From NCBI RefSeq assembly GCF_000004195.4, contig NC_030683.2:80802910-80866909 (forward strand): DNA of 64,000 nucleotides, read 5' to 3'. This DNA is from Xenopus tropicalis. Its lineage: Eukaryota; Chordata; Amphibia; Anura; Pipidae. The notes under the pieces are model-generated. The model saw nothing but the letters and a program-made list of their open reading frames with translations. It was not told the origin of the DNA and did no database searches. Below are positions 1 through 11,102 of this stretch, piece by piece (within the stretch, counting starts at the first letter, position 1; each line of letters starts with the position of its first letter). Made by a program: the position numbers and the translations under genes.

Positions 1-366
1 AGAAAGCAGATCACATTCACTAGTCAGACTCAGCAAAGCTACCTGAACTCTCCCTCAAATCCCTGCACAGCTTCTCTCCCTACACTATCTCTTCAAACAC
101 ACACAGGCAGAATGTAAAATGGCTGCTGGGCTTCGGTTTATAAAAGGAAGGGAGTGGTCCAGGGTTGGGGGGGGTGGTCCAGGAGGGAGAGCTGCCTGAT
201 TGGCTGCCATGTATCTGCTGACTCTGGGGTGAGAGGTCAAAATTTGGCGCCAGCTAAGGCGAACCCAAATGGCGAACATCGCCAAAAGTTCGCGAATTTG
301 CGGACTTGCGAACACCCGATGTTCGCGCGAATTAGTTCGCCGGCGAACAGTTCGCTACATCTCTAA
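1..366. repeat. Partial interspersed repeat rich in TTCGC/GCGAA motifs
   Basis: From about 250 to 366 the sequence is a run of imperfect TTCGC and GCGAA words, ending in GCTACATCTCTAATTAC. This looks like one end of a DNA transposon with subterminal repeats. The rest lies left of the window. No coding sequence is seen. Confidence 0.45.
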
Positions 367-601
367 TTACAATGACAAAGTATCCCAGTCCCTTATTTTG
401 AACACAACAATAATTAATTTAATGGATAACGAAACCACCCAAACAACCTAATGTAAAATTGCTCAGAGTGCTCTTCTGAGTTTATTTTAAGTTTACATTA
501 ATTATATTTTCTTTTGGTTTTTACAATATTAGCAGTTCAACACTGAATTTGTAACACGGATACCCACTGTTTCCGGTCCAAGCTGAGAGAACACATAAAG
601 C

Positions 602-1368
602 TTAAAGAGATGGTTTACATTCAGTATGTAATAGAGTGGCATATTCTTAGCAACTTAGCAAATTAGTCTTCATTTTTTATATTCTATACTTTTTAAATTA
701 TTTTCCTTCTTCTTCTGACGCTTTTCAGCTTTCAAATGGGGGTCATTGAACCTAGCAGCCAAATACAGATTTCTCCATGTGGCTACCATTTTATTGTAAT
801 TTTTGTTACTTTTTATCACTTATCTTTCTATGTATGGCCTCCTTTATTCATATATGAGTTTCTCCTTCAAATCACTGCCTGGTTGCTATCTTAAATTGGA
901 CCCTAGCAACCAGATAGCTGCTAAATTACAAACTGGAGAGCTGCTGAAAAAAGCTACAACATTTATAAACCACAAATAAAACACAATGAAGACCAGTTGC
1001 AAAAGAATAGCATTCTCTACAGCAGTGCTGTCCAACTGGCGGCCCGCGGGCCACATGGCCCCCCACCAGTCTGGCTGCTTTGATAGTTTACCTTTGTGTA
1101 AACTTTAAATGGTATCAGTACTGGGATTAACTGGCCCCCCGCATGGTTCACACCTCAGATTCAGGCTGTAATCCCCTTTATTGTTTAAAAATGTAATCCC
1201 CTATACTGTTCACACCTTTTAATCCCTACATTATTCACCCTCTGCATTGTTCACACCTCAGGCTCAGACTCTAAAAATGAAAAATTCCGGCCCTCAGTAC
1301 CACAGAAGTAGGACAGCACTGCTCTACAGTATACTGAAAGTTTATATAAAGGTGAACAACCCCTTTAA
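602..1368. mobile_element. T2/Kolobok-like MITE (TTAA-flanked), interrupted by an hAT MITE
   Basis: TTAAAGAGATGGTTTACATT at the left mirrors AAAGGTGAACAACCCCTTTAA at the right, and both ends sit on TTAA. The T2 family of Xenopus has this TTAAAGG-type terminus. It lies in the TREH intron that continues beyond exon 4. Confidence 0.65.
1023..1321. mobile_element. hAT-like MITE with perfect 8-bp target-site duplication
   Basis: The termini are CAGTGCTGTCC at the left and GGACAGCACTG at the right. The flanks CTCTACAG at 1015-1022 and 1322-1329 are identical. Eight-base duplications and CAG ends are hallmarks of hAT transposons. At 299 bp it has no coding capacity. It is a short relative of the element at 10011-11100. 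Confidence 0.88.
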
Positions 1369-1863
1369 AATACTAATTTAGGAAGATCTAAGGAGAGAAG
1401 AATAAATAGGCACTTTATGCATCAGTAACCACTGGTGTAACTAGAGAGGAAGCAGACCCCATGGTCAGGAAAGGCAGGGGCTCCCCAGGGGGGACCCCGA
1501 CAACGGAATCTACTTTCTCTCTAGTTGTAAAGAAATCCCACTTCCCCGTCCGCTCTCATACCTGCAGGTGGGGAGGGGGGATGCAGTCAGGGGCCAGGTT
1601 TGAGTCGCTGCATACCAGGACCCTCCAAAGATTACACCACTGCCAGTAATGTAAAGTTGAGGTGTTCTGTCTGTCTGCTTGTTTAAACAGCAGGGGGTGC
1701 TCCGGTTACACGTTAAAAACAATAGTACTATAAAACTGGTAATATCATGAAAACAAAAAGAAAAAATTATGTAACTTGCAAAAGTTCTCACATTAAGTTG
1801 TTTGTACCCTTTAATAAGAGGTAGCTTGATTTTCTTTTAAGTGTTGCCTTCATTGTTTTGTAC
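1369..1863. other. TREH intron, nothing recognised
   Basis: This is intronic sequence downstream of TREH exon 4. I see no exon, RNA gene or clear repeat termini. Confidence 0.5.
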
Positions 1864-1951
1864 CTTCCTTCCCAAATCCTTCCAGAGAGCATGAATTTCT
1901 GCCGCCCAGTCACGCAGGTTGGAATCGGCTATTTGGGACAACAGCTGGGGG
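1864..1951 (-). CDS. TREH: TREH exon 4
   Basis: The acceptor is CTATATAG and the donor is GTACAA. After completing an Asn codon the exon encodes PQLLSQIADSNLRDWAAEIH and then ALWKDLGRK. This matches the segment just before the first catalytic-domain signature of animal trehalases. The next exon, expected to begin with a Met and Pro-rich segment and to carry the FYYWDSYW signature, is not found between 1 and 1863, so it must lie beyond the window. Confidence 0.93.
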
Positions 1952-4900
1952 CTATATAGCGGGGGAAAAAGAGGAAGAGTCATCTTCTGATTTAAGTCTG
2001 TAACTTTAACTTTCCTATCTGTATAGAAAACATCTAATCATGTGTGTAAGTACATATATGAAGAAAAAGTACAGTTTAATCTATTATTTTCTACATTAAG
2101 ATGAAAATATTACATATATTTTTTCAATGAAAACTAACAGCAGATGCTTGGAAACATGGTCAAATTGTTTAGCTTTAAAGGGGAAGGAAAGGCTAAGTCA
2201 CTTGGGGGTGCCAAAATGTTTGGCACCCCCAAGTGACTTAGAGCGCCTACCTTGTACCCCGGGCTGGTGCCCCTGTACGGAGGGAACAGCACCAGCCCGG
2301 GGCACCTGTAGACACCGCTTCCTCCTTCCTTTGCGCGCTGCCGGCGAAATCCGCCAGCCGGCGCATGCGCAGTAGAGTGAAAAGCCGACTTTAATGTTTA
2401 AGTTCGGCTTTTCACTCTACTGCGCATGCGCGCACAAGCGAGGAGGAAGGAGGAAGCGCCGGCAGCTACCCCGGGCTGGTGCTGTTCCCTCCGTACAGGG
2501 GCACCAGCCCGGGGTACAAGGTAGGCGTTCTAAGTCACTTGGGGGTGCCTAACATTTTGGCACCCCCAAGTGACTTAGCCTTTCCTTCTCCTTTAAAGGC
2601 TTTAGACGGCAGTGCTCAAATAGAAAGCCAAGTAATAAAAAAGTAACAGTTTTTAGTAACAACAAACAAATAAATAAGGTTGAGGAGACTGCCTCATACA
2701 GACAAAAGCAAACAAAAGGAATTCTGGGAATGAATTCCAAATTCTTAAAAAAATTCCATTTACATGGGTTTATCCTATATCCTATAGGCTACAACCCAGT
2801 GGGTGAGCTGTAGCCTATAGGATAAACCCATGTAAATGGGATTTTTTTAAGAGTTTGGAATTCATTCCTAGTAACAACAAAGCAATAGATTTTTTGTGGA
2901 TGCCAGGGTCAGTGACCTTTGTTTGAAAGCTGGATAGAAGTAAAAGGAGAAGACAAATAATTCAAAACAATACAAAATAAGAAAACATCAGCCAACTAAA
3001 ATGTTGCTTAAAATAGCACATTCTATAGCATAATAAATGTTAAGGTGAATCGCTCCTTTAAGTCCCCTGTATATAACTATTTATGAAAATAACATACTTT
3101 GCCTTCCAGTCTGAAGGACTCCATGGTTCAAATTCCTGTCCCGGAGGACTAAAAGATGAATTGACAAATGCAATGAGTGTTTCCTGAGTCACGCCTTCCG
3201 ATTGCAGAGTCTGGAATTTCTGCAGGGTCCGTTCTGAAAGAGAAAAACAGCATCATTTCTGTTTTGTAGGTAGTGTATCACTGGTCATAAAGGAAAAATA
3301 TACCCCTGTTTTTGACATGAGCTCATTTAGATAGGCTTAGGTAGACAAGGTGCATAAACACTTTCTCCACTTCCAAAGATGAATACATTTTTACACAGAC
3401 ATACCTGATTCCACAGGAAACCATGTCACTCATAAAAATAATTTCCCAACCAACCTTAGGCTTGGGTGTAATGCATCTCCTCTCTAACCTTATTCTATTG
3501 TGAATTAATGGATTCTGAGACTTCAAGTGGAACAAGGTGAGGGAGGGTTTGGATCACTTGATGTGCCAATGATGGGGGCTGGTCCCTGCAGCACAGGTAG
3601 ACTATTATAGATTCCTTTCAATCTGTGAAATCAGGTAATTCTGATAAGCACAAAAACACATTTATATTTATATCTGGAAGTCCATATCGTGTATACACCT
3701 TCTCTACCGAAGCCCAATTGAATAAGGTTATGTAAAGCCCTTTAAACTATCTAACTACCTAACCTGTATTTCTGTTACATTCTAAAGGTGGTCATACATT
3801 GGCCGTTGTGTAGGCAGCCCCGATGGGCCTACCTGACCGATATCTGGCCTAAAATTGGCCAGATCTCGATCAGGTAGCTTTGATTTTCCCGTTAGATTGG
3901 GGACTGCATCGGCTCATTGATGTGGCCCACAGTCCGATGGGCCATATACCTGCCATTATAATTTGATCATTTGGCGCCTAAGAGACCTTAGGTGAGCATA
4001 TCGGGAGAAGATCCATCTGTTTGGTGTCCTTGCCAAATAAGTGAATCTTATCGTGTATGGCCAACTTTAGTTTGGTTGTGCTATCAGCTGGAAGTGTTTA
4101 CTGCTGTTTTTAAGGTTGTAGTTCACTATAGAATTAACTTTTAGCATAAAGCAGACCAGCATTCTATGTCATTTACAATGATTTTAATTTGTTCTTTAAT
4201 AGTGCTTATAATGTTAAAAAGGCTGTAATTAGATAAAATAGGAACACTAATAACATAGAACATAAAAAATAAATAATGAAGACCAGATGAAAAGTTGCTT
4301 AGAGTACCTCCACCCATTACATACTAAAGGCTAACAGTCATAGTTATTTATGAAAATATATGATAACTAATGCAATTAAATGTGTATTAGTAATCCTGAC
4401 AAGAGCTAAGGTGGGCACAGGACAAATAATGCCAAGAAATAGAGCTTCAACTCAAAATGTAGGAAAACCACTGGTTTAAAAAAAATTTGATTTGGAAAAG
4501 TTTACTGATTCACTTAAAGGAATTATAAAAATCTTATTGACTAAATTCAACCGCAAACATCAATGTTGAATTAAATGATGGGATTTCAGTTCAACTCACC
4601 ATGCAGTTCATAGAAAAAGGAAAATAAAATGTAATAGAATCATCATGGTATATCTTATTCTCCTTGTTACTTGGTAATCAGATGAACCCTTTTATGTTCC
4701 ATAGAGATGAAAAAATGATTGACTTTTCTGACGGTTCTGCGGTGTCGTGCTGCTCCTCCTACCAGCACACTCAATGAATTTGGATTGAGTTGTTTAAGAT
4801 GGACATATAATCCCAACCTTGTTCAGAAATTTAGATGATTTTGGCAATAATGGCTTACCACCAGGCATGTATGGCACCTGGGGGCTAAGGTAGGTGTTTC

Positions 4901-6967
4901 ATTTACAAAATCCTATCAGATGCGACAGTGTGGTTCATCCACCAAAATGAACAGATAAAGAATATGTGGCCACTAATGTAGACTGCCATATTGCAGGTTG
5001 ATTAGTCAGACAACAGCAAGGTCACCATGTATTGCCAGCTCCCAGCAATGATAAAAAATAATAATTGTGATAGGTCAACCTGAATTGGATCACCGTTGTA
5101 CTATAGTCTGTAGGTTGATAAAACCCATCCCTGTTCCTGAGATACAAACTAACCTGTAAAGCTCTTTAATGCAGGAACCTTTTGAGCGTTAACAATTCTG
5201 CACATAGTTGTCTATATACTAAGTACAGCTATATAAGAATAAAGATTTTGATTGTGCTCTTTGATTGTGTAGAGCAGAAAGGAAAAAGTTCAGAACCAGT
5301 TAAAAAGACAAGAAATCAATAAAGATTGAAGAAACTATTACTGACCAGGAGTGTCCTGCAGTACCATATCAACAAAGTGCTTGTCATCTTCAAAGATCTT
5401 GGCCAGCTGCACTGTTTGCAGCAGGTCTCCTGTGCAATAAATCTGACTAAAACAAAGGATAAGAATGTTCAGTTGGAATCTAGACCTATCACAGGAAAAA
5501 AATATAAGCTGTATAACACTAAGGGCTGTGACAGACGGGGAGATTAGTCGACGCGCGACAAACCTCCCTTGTCATGGGCAACTAATCTCCCCGAAATGCC
5601 ATCCCACCAGCTAGAATGTAAATCGCCCATGGAATGGCATACGCGGTGCTGAAATCAGAAAAGTTTCCTCTCAAGGCAACTTTGGCGATTTCAGCAGATT
5701 GTCGCACAGCGTATGCCATCCCACCGGCAATTTACATTCTAGCCGGTGGGATGGCATTTTGGGGAGATTAATCGTCCGCGACAAGGGAGATTTGTCGCGC
5801 TGCAACTAATCTCCCCGTCTGTCACAGCCCTAATAGCATATAGGGTGTTTTGGCCACCACTGGCTCAAAACATTGACTGTCAATCAGCCAAAAGCACACA
5901 TAGCAGTAACCACTCGGGGGCCTTATATACTAATATAGGTGCTAAACTGCACCACAGTAGCTGGCAATAGCAACAAAACAGCAATCACACTTGGCACATT
6001 TTCTTCCTTTATTTTTATCTTCATTCCCTATTAAGGGGACAGTATACACCCCTTTTCAACATGAGCCCAACAAACAGGGCTTGTGTTAAACACATTATTT
6101 TAATTAAGAAATATCTATGGTTTATAGTTAACAAGAAAAGTAGATGCCGCACTCACAGGTCTTAATGCAAAATAAAGAAAATTTATTGTGTCAAACTAAC
6201 GTTTCGGCTGTGTCCACAGCCTTTCTCAAAGTGGACACAGCCGAAACGTTAGTTTGACACAATAAATGTTCTTTATTTTGCATTAAGACCTGTGAGTGCG
6301 GCATCTACTTTTCTTGTTTTCTATACGTTTTTTGAATACTGCACCCAGGCACCTGTGACCCTATTGAAACGTGAGTGCCTGCTTCTCCTTTTTATGGTTT
6401 ATAGTTATATATAGTTATATCTGGCACCAAACAATAATATGAAGGTAGTTTAATTGTAGTGCTTATCCCTGCATCTTTATTTCAAATTTGTGACTGAAAT
6501 AAAGACGCAGGGCTAATCCCGCTGTTTGTGCTACCCAAGGGCTCCCTGCTTGTGTGTTCTTAATGATGCATAAGAAGCATTTAAGGGGGCATCCACAAAC
6601 CACCCAACCGCCTACATACAGTACAAACACTGGCAGTACTACATACAGAGTGAGGTTGAACATTTGCTGCTCAGTTCTACTCCCTGCACTCCATTCTAGT
6701 AGAGCAAAGAGTCGCACTATAGGGTGTCTCAAATGCTTAACTCAAGAAGCCCTGCATAGTTTTGTGTAATTCCCAATCCCCCAAGAGAGGTGCAGCCTAT
6801 TGAACAGCAGCAGGTCAGGCGAAGCAGACACACAGACAGCATTTAATACTCCAGCACACATGCTTATATTACCTGTCACAGGGAGGAGGTAGTTCTGCAG
6901 CTAGGCATCCCAGTGCAGCCGTATGTAATATCAGGGAGACTGATGGCCACAGCACGGCCCCATGCAT
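1864..6967 (-). CDS. TREH: Trehalase, 5' part of gene (four coding exons, continues beyond left edge)
   Basis: Trehalase hydrolyses the disaccharide trehalose to two glucose molecules. The vertebrate enzyme is a GPI-anchored glycoside hydrolase family 37 protein of the intestinal and renal brush border. Four exons join in frame (6967-6873, 5446-5346, 3233-3098, 1951-1864) into about 140 residues that align with the start of human trehalase as I remember it: a hydrophobic leader, then LPPPC, IYCTGDLLQTVQLAKIFEDD, PGQEFEPWSPSDWK and LRDWAAEIHALWKDLGRK. The catalytic (alpha/alpha)6 barrel signature regions would be encoded further left, outside the window. Introns carry several MITEs, but the exons are intact with no stop or frameshift. 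Joins were chosen because they keep phase and use GT-AG sites. It lies downstream of DDX6 on the same strand, as I recall for mammals. Confidence is high for identity and moderate for the exact exon 1/2 junction. Confidence 0.93.
2175..2596. mobile_element. T2/Kolobok-like MITE, almost entirely a long inverted repeat
   Basis: The element is flanked by TTAA at 2175-2178 and 2593-2596. Termini AGGGGAAGGAAAGGCTAAG and CTTAGCCTTTCCTTCTCCT are complementary. The arms continue inward through CACCAGCCCGGGG-type segments to a centre near 2392, where GCGCATGCGCAGTAGAG meets its complement. Near-complete self-complementarity means a transcript would fold into one hairpin of about 200 bp. It lies in TREH intron 3. 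Confidence 0.85.
2729..2867. repeat. Perfect foldback repeat
   Basis: The arms CCATTTACATGGGTTTATCC and GGATAAACCCATGTAAATGG, extended by GAATTCCAAA on the outside and CCTATAGGCTACA on the inside, form a stem of about 60 bp with a short loop around CCCAGTGGGTGAG. It is probably a small foldback or MITE family member; no target duplication was identified. Confidence 0.75.
2960..3062. mobile_element. Right end of a T2-like MITE
   Basis: The sequence ends AAGGTGAATCGCTCCTTTAA, resembling the right terminus of the TTAAAGG family seen at 1345-1368 and 59190. No left end is present, so it is truncated. Confidence 0.4.
3098..3233 (-). CDS. TREH: TREH exon 3
   Basis: The acceptor is CTTTCAG and the donor is GTATGT, read after GCAAA. 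The exon encodes RTLQKFQTLQSEGVTQETLI, AFVNSSFSPPGQEFEPWSPS and DWKA. The GQE--PW-P-DWK stretch is the clearest trehalase match. A GC dinucleotide five bases before the true donor would give the wrong frame into exon 4, so GT at 3097-3096 was chosen. Confidence 0.93.
3784..4069. mobile_element. MITE with GGTGGTCATACA-type terminus
   Basis: The left end AAAGGTGGTCATACATTGGC mirrors the right end GTGTATGGCCAACTTT. The interior has imperfect CTACCTGA/TCAGGTAG complementarity. Related ends occur at 30725, 32571 and 51847. Confidence 0.55.
4075..5345. other. TREH intron 2, nothing recognised
   Basis: AT-rich intronic sequence without open coding segments, RNA genes or paired repeat ends that I could recognise. 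Confidence 0.45.
5346..5446 (-). CDS. TREH: TREH exon 2
   Basis: The acceptor is GTTTTAG and the donor is GTCAGT. The exon encodes QIYCTGDLLQTVQLAKIFED and then DKHFVDMVLQDTP, the conserved N-terminal trehalase segment in which an IYC motif is followed by a Leu/Gln-rich helix and DDK-FVDM. The phase (one base in, one base out) fits exons 1 and 3. An alternative acceptor four bases further in would also be AG, but it would break the frame. Confidence 0.92.
5523..5830. mobile_element. Harbinger-like MITE (TAA target duplication)
   Basis: Termini GGGCTGTGACAGACGGGGAG and CTCCCCGTCTGTCACAGCCC are perfectly complementary, and TAA flanks both sides (5520-5522 and 5831-5833). Three-base TAA/TTA duplications and G-starting ends fit PIF/Harbinger. 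It lies in TREH intron 1. Confidence 0.82.
6129..6319. repeat. Foldback repeat of the CGAAACGTTAG family
   Basis: Two arms of about 85 bp are nearly perfect inverted copies: ACAAGAAAAGTAGATGCCGC at the left and its complement at the right, with GTCCACAGCCTTTCTCAAAG between them. The inner arm carries AACGTTTCGGCTGTGTCCAC. The same architecture recurs at 16379-16533. Confidence 0.75.
6873..6967 (-). CDS. TREH: TREH exon 1, start codon and signal peptide
   Basis: The ATG is at 6967-6965 in the context ACAATGC, with A at -3. The exon encodes MHGAVLWPSVSLILHTAALG and then CLAAELPPPCD. This is a hydrophobic secretion signal with a likely cleavage after the CLAA segment, followed by the Pro-Pro-Pro-Cys that precedes IYC in trehalases. 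It ends with AG before the donor GTAATA. The two extra bases complete a Ser codon with the T that starts exon 2. Confidence 0.88.
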
Positions 6968-7218
6968 TGTATGGCACCTTTTATGCTGCCCACTCTTCCA
7001 GAAAGCAAAGGAATAATGTTTCAGAATCCAGAAGAAGTACAAATGTGCAAATCAGAAAACTCAAGTGATCCTGCTCTTTAAAATCTGGATGTTATCTTCA
7101 AGTGATATGCTGGGTGGTGAATGTTTGGACTCTCACCTTAGTGCAAAGTAAAGGTGCTGCCTCATCATATTGAAAAGGGAATGTATTAAATTCCACCCTC
7201 AGATCAGTTCAGAGGCAA

Positions 7219-7452
7219 CCCTATTTATTATGCTGTGCAAAAAAACAGAGACAAAATTCGCCAAACATCAGGCTTAGCTGTGTAAAAAAATTACATAATT
7301 TTTTTTACGTGTACCTTCTTCCGCTGAAACTACCATAAAATAATTGCATAAATCTAGCATTCGGACGGTGTAATTTACCATTTATTTAACACAGCTTTTT
7401 ACATTGTTTTTACGCCGAATTATGTTTTACACAGCATAATAAATAAGCCCTT
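7219..7452. mobile_element. MITE with TATTTATTATGCTGTG termini
   Basis: The left end CTATTTATTATGCTGTGCAA and right end CAGCATAATAAATAAGCCC are complementary. The interior contains ATTCGCC and GGCGAAT-like pairs. A second copy lies at 15247-15490. It sits just upstream of TREH exon 1. Confidence 0.7.
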
Positions 7453-8199
7453 GGGCAGATTATGTGCCATTTAAAGTGGCAGAAAATATATGGAACACCG
7501 CCTGCATCGACACAGGAATCATCAGAGACATTCACTAACGAATGCTGCACATTGCATTTCTTCAGCAAAGCAACAGGCTGTTCGTAGATCTAGTGGTCCA
7601 TATAAAGTATATTTACCCTGCTTCATCTAAATGAATCATTTTCATTAAAATATAGTTTTATATAATTATGTATGTATTAGTATGTGGGACTGGATAATGC
7701 TAATAAGAAAAGCTGTCAGTTTGGTAGGATTCCTTTATAAGGCACCTATGCTATTCTCTATTTCCTGTTGGTTAAATATTCATTCTAAATGTATAATTTT
7801 CCTTCAAGCGGACTGACTATAACTGGGGTTTTCACCTTTTCTGGAAAATAAAACCAACCTTTCTATATTTTAATATAATTTCCCTATTAATAACATTGGC
7901 ATGAAGCATAATTTTTACCTGCCAGGCTAGTAAAATACCGGCCACATGGCTACCTTAACTGCAATTTGACGGTGCACCCTCTGTTTCAATTCCTGAGACA
8001 ACAGGCTTACTAACAGGCTGGTGGCTGGTGGAATCATCTTGCTTTTCACTTCAACAAAAAAGGGATAAGTATTTTTTATTAACTTTATTCAAAATCTTTT
8101 TTTTGGGGGTATTTGCTGTTTTCGGTGATAATTTACAAATTTTGATGAACTATAAGGCTTACAGCAGATTTGCCAGAAGTTACATTCCTTTGTAATTAC
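7453..8199. other. Intergenic, nothing recognised
   Basis: AT-rich sequence between the MITE upstream of TREH and the CR1 element. No exon or repeat structure was identified. Confidence 0.4.
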
Positions 8200-8436
8200 C
8201 CTCAGTTTGAGGTGGGTGAGGTTTGATTAGTTCACCTGGATAGACTGTATAAATAGACCTACTGGCACTCCAGTGGAGCTTGCTCTGGTGGTTGGTGCTC
8301 TGTAAGTGATTGCTCTTGAAGTGGACGCTCTGTAAGTAGAGTTACTAACTAAGGGAGTTTAAAACAAGGTACTAAGTTTGCATTTATTTCAAGTCTTTTC
8401 ACCTTTTTCTGTTTAACTGTTTCTGTAACTGGGAGA

Positions 8437-9519
8437 ATGAGTGTCAGCAACATTGAAGGTCTGACACAGTGCACAGCCTGCCACATGTATGCAGTTGTGG
8501 AACAACAGTTCCAAAGTGCATACGTCTGTTGTGGTTGTGAGCGAATTGCCACTTTAGAGGCTCGTGTTAGAGCCCTAGAGGAACAAGTTGCAACACTGCG
8601 TTCGATTGACAATCTTGAGAGAAGTCTCTTGCTTACTGAGCAAGAGCTAGCAGGGTCAGATAGTTTGGGGGGAAGTGAGCAACGAAAGGATGATAGGGCA
8701 GTAAGCTGGGTGACAGTTAGACAATCTAGTGTGGGGAAAAGGAAGAGGAAGGCTGCGCCAGGGTTTGCGCATCCCAACAGATTTGCCAGATTGTGTGAAG
8801 AAGATGGGAGCGTGAACTCTGGACTGGCGGTTCTAAATGAGGCTGATCTCTCTAACAGCCGTGAGACCAGTTTCTCTAGTAGTGGTGGGGAGGAGAGCAG
8901 AGCTAGGCCTAAACAGATGGTGGTTTTAGGGGATTTGATCATTAGGAAAGTGGACAGGGTAATCTATTGAGCGGATTGCTTGAACTAAACAATTTGCTGT
9001 CTTCCTGGTGCCAGGGTTTGGCATGTGGTTGATCGGGTTGACAAATTATTGGGAGGGGCTGGGCATGACCCAGCTGTCTTGGTACATATCGGTACTAACG
9101 ACAAAATGAACGGTAGGTGGAGGACATTAAAGAGTGAGTTCAGGGATCTAGGTTCTAAGATTAGGCAAAGCTCCTCCAATGTAATTTTTTCGGAAATTTT
9201 ACCGGTGCCACGTGCAAGTTTAGGGAGACAGCGGGAGCTTAGGGAGCTAAATGCGTGGCTAAAGTCTTGGTGTAGGAAGGAAGAGTTTGGGTTCCTAGAG
9301 CACTGGGCTGATTTTTCTTTGGGGTACAATCTATACAGACGTGACGGATTGCACCTCAATGGAAGGGGGTCTGCTGTGCTAGGGGAGAGAATGGTTAAGA
9401 GGCTGGAGGAACTAGACAAGGGGGGAGTGGGTGAGCTAGAGTTTTATGGGAAAACTAGTGTACACGGGGCAGTGGGACTAGTAAAGGGTTGTGGGGGAGG
9501 AGTGAGGGGGGGCATATAG
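8437..9519 (+). pseudogene. CR1 ORF1 with Cys-rich finger and GDSL-esterase-like domain, frameshifted
   Basis: The first segment begins MSVSNIEGLTQCTACHMYAV and has paired cysteines (CTAC, CCGC) followed by a heptad-like helix (LEARVRALEEQVATL), then a basic KRKRK patch. The second segment, in another frame from about 9025, has VHIGTND and DGLHLN, the SGNH/GDSL esterase blocks known in CR1 ORF1. The block that should read GDS (catalytic Ser) is GDL at about 8930, and a frameshift near 8965-9025 splits the domain. It is inactive as an esterase by sequence. Confidence 0.8.
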
Positions 9520-10010
9520 TTTATCAGATAAGGAGCTTCAGTTGTTACAAGGGAAACAGACTAATTTTCACCTTAGCTCTAACTCTCCGTTAGCTAATGC
9601 GCAAAGCTTGTCGGGTAAATTAGGGGAGCTGCAGGCTATTGCATGTATTGAAAATTATGATTTAATTGGCATCACTGAGACCTTGTGGGATGAAAAAATG
9701 CGACTGGGCTGTGAATTTAAATGGTTACACACTTTTTAGGAAAGACAGAGAGATTAAAAAGGGTGGAGGGGTTTGTTTTTATGTAAAGTCAGATTTAAAG
9801 CCATGTAATAAAGACATTACCAATGAAAACGTTGAATCTCTTTGGGTAGAAATTTCACTAGGGCTGAAGGTCACAAAGAAAATGATCATTGGTGTATGCT
9901 ATAAACCACCCCGTATAGATAAGGGGCATGAGACCCAGCTACTGTTGCAAATGGAGGAGGCTTCACAACTGGGTCAAGTTGTTATTATGGGGGACTTTAA
10001 TTATCTACAT

Positions 10011-11100
10011 CAGTGCTGTCCAACTGGCGGCCCGCGGGCCGCATGCGGCCCGCGACCCCCATCTGTGTGGCCCCCCACCTGTCTGGCTGCTTTGATGGCT
10101 TACCTTTGTGTAAACTTTAAATGGTATCAGTACTGAGATTAACTGCCCCCCTGCATGGTTCACACCTCAGATTCAGGCTGTAATCAGGCTGTATTGTTTA
10201 AATATGTAATCCCCTGTGTTGTTCACACCTTTTAATACCTGCATTGTTCAACCCCTGCAGTGTTCACACCTCAGGCTCAGGCAGTAATCACCTCCATTGT
10301 TTACCTGTTCACACCTCAGACATAGGTACTGTAGGTACTTATGCAGGTATTGCCTGGACTATGCTACCTGTGTGTATGGCACACACAGGGAGCATAGGGT
10401 AGGCAGAGTATGGCACACACAGGGAGCATGGGGTAGGCAGAGTATGGCGCACATAGGCAGTATAGGGCAGGGAGAGTATGGTACACACAGGCAGGGTAGG
10501 GCAGGCAGAGTATGGCACACACAGGCAGGGTAGGGCAGGCAGAGTATGGCACACACAGGCAGGGTAGGGCAGGCAGAGTATGGCACACACAGGCAGGGTA
10601 GGGCAGGCAGAGTATGGCACACACAGGCAGGGTAGGACAGGCAGAGCATGGCACACACAGACAGCATAGGACAGGCAGAGCGCTGCCTGTGTGTGCCATA
10701 CTCTGCTTGCCCTATGTTGCTTGTGGGAGGTGATCCTGGCAGGGGTTTGTTGTGGGAGTTTGTTAGCAGTTGGAAATAGCCATTAAATGGTCCCTAAGGT
10801 GTGTAATTATGTGCTGGGTTGCTGTGCTATCCACAGGGGAGGAGGAGGCATATGGAATTTAAGGGTATATCTTAATATGACATAATTCTTTCACAAATGA
10901 ATGACGGTTGATATCCCCACAGTAAGGACCAAGCATTTGGGATTTTGCTGTGCTACCACCATTGTGATAAAATAGGTGTGGTTTGGAGTGGGTGTGGTTT
11001 CAAAAAGAGGAGTGGTCAAAACTGGCTTCCATTAGCGGCCCTCCACCATGTATGCTAGAGAAATTCCGGCCCTTGACACCGCAGAAGTTGGACAGCACTG
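10011..11100. mobile_element. hAT-like non-autonomous transposon with 8-bp duplication and internal minisatellite
   Basis: The ends are CAGTGCTGTCCAACTGGCGG and AGTTGGACAGCACTG. The direct repeat ATCTACAT lies at 10003-10010 and 11101-11108. It is a longer version of the 299-bp element at 1023-1321, expanded by a 34-bp tandem repeat. It has no transposase. It inserted exactly at the junction between the plus CR1 and the 3' tail of the reversed CR1. Confidence 0.92.
10380..10680. repeat. 34-bp minisatellite inside the hAT element
   Basis: Unit GCAGAGTATGGCACACACAG plus GCAGGGTAGGGCAG repeats about nine times. The central copies are nearly identical (for example starts at 10505 and 10539). An inverted partial unit follows at about 10684-10705. 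Long open frames on the minus strand here are produced by the repeat. Confidence 0.9.
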
Positions 11101-11102
11101 AT

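Noticed and set aside
6979..6985. ATAAAAG on the minus strand as a TATA box for TREH
   Set aside because: It lies only 12 bases before the start codon, so a start site 25-30 bases downstream would fall inside the coding exon.
8349..8942. Minus-strand frame of 197 codons
   Set aside because: It is the antisense shadow of the CR1 ORF1 reading frame.
10339..10699. Three overlapping minus-strand frames of about 100 codons rich in Cys, Leu and Pro
   Set aside because: They are readings of the 34-bp minisatellite in different phases (34 is not a multiple of three), with no start context or homology.
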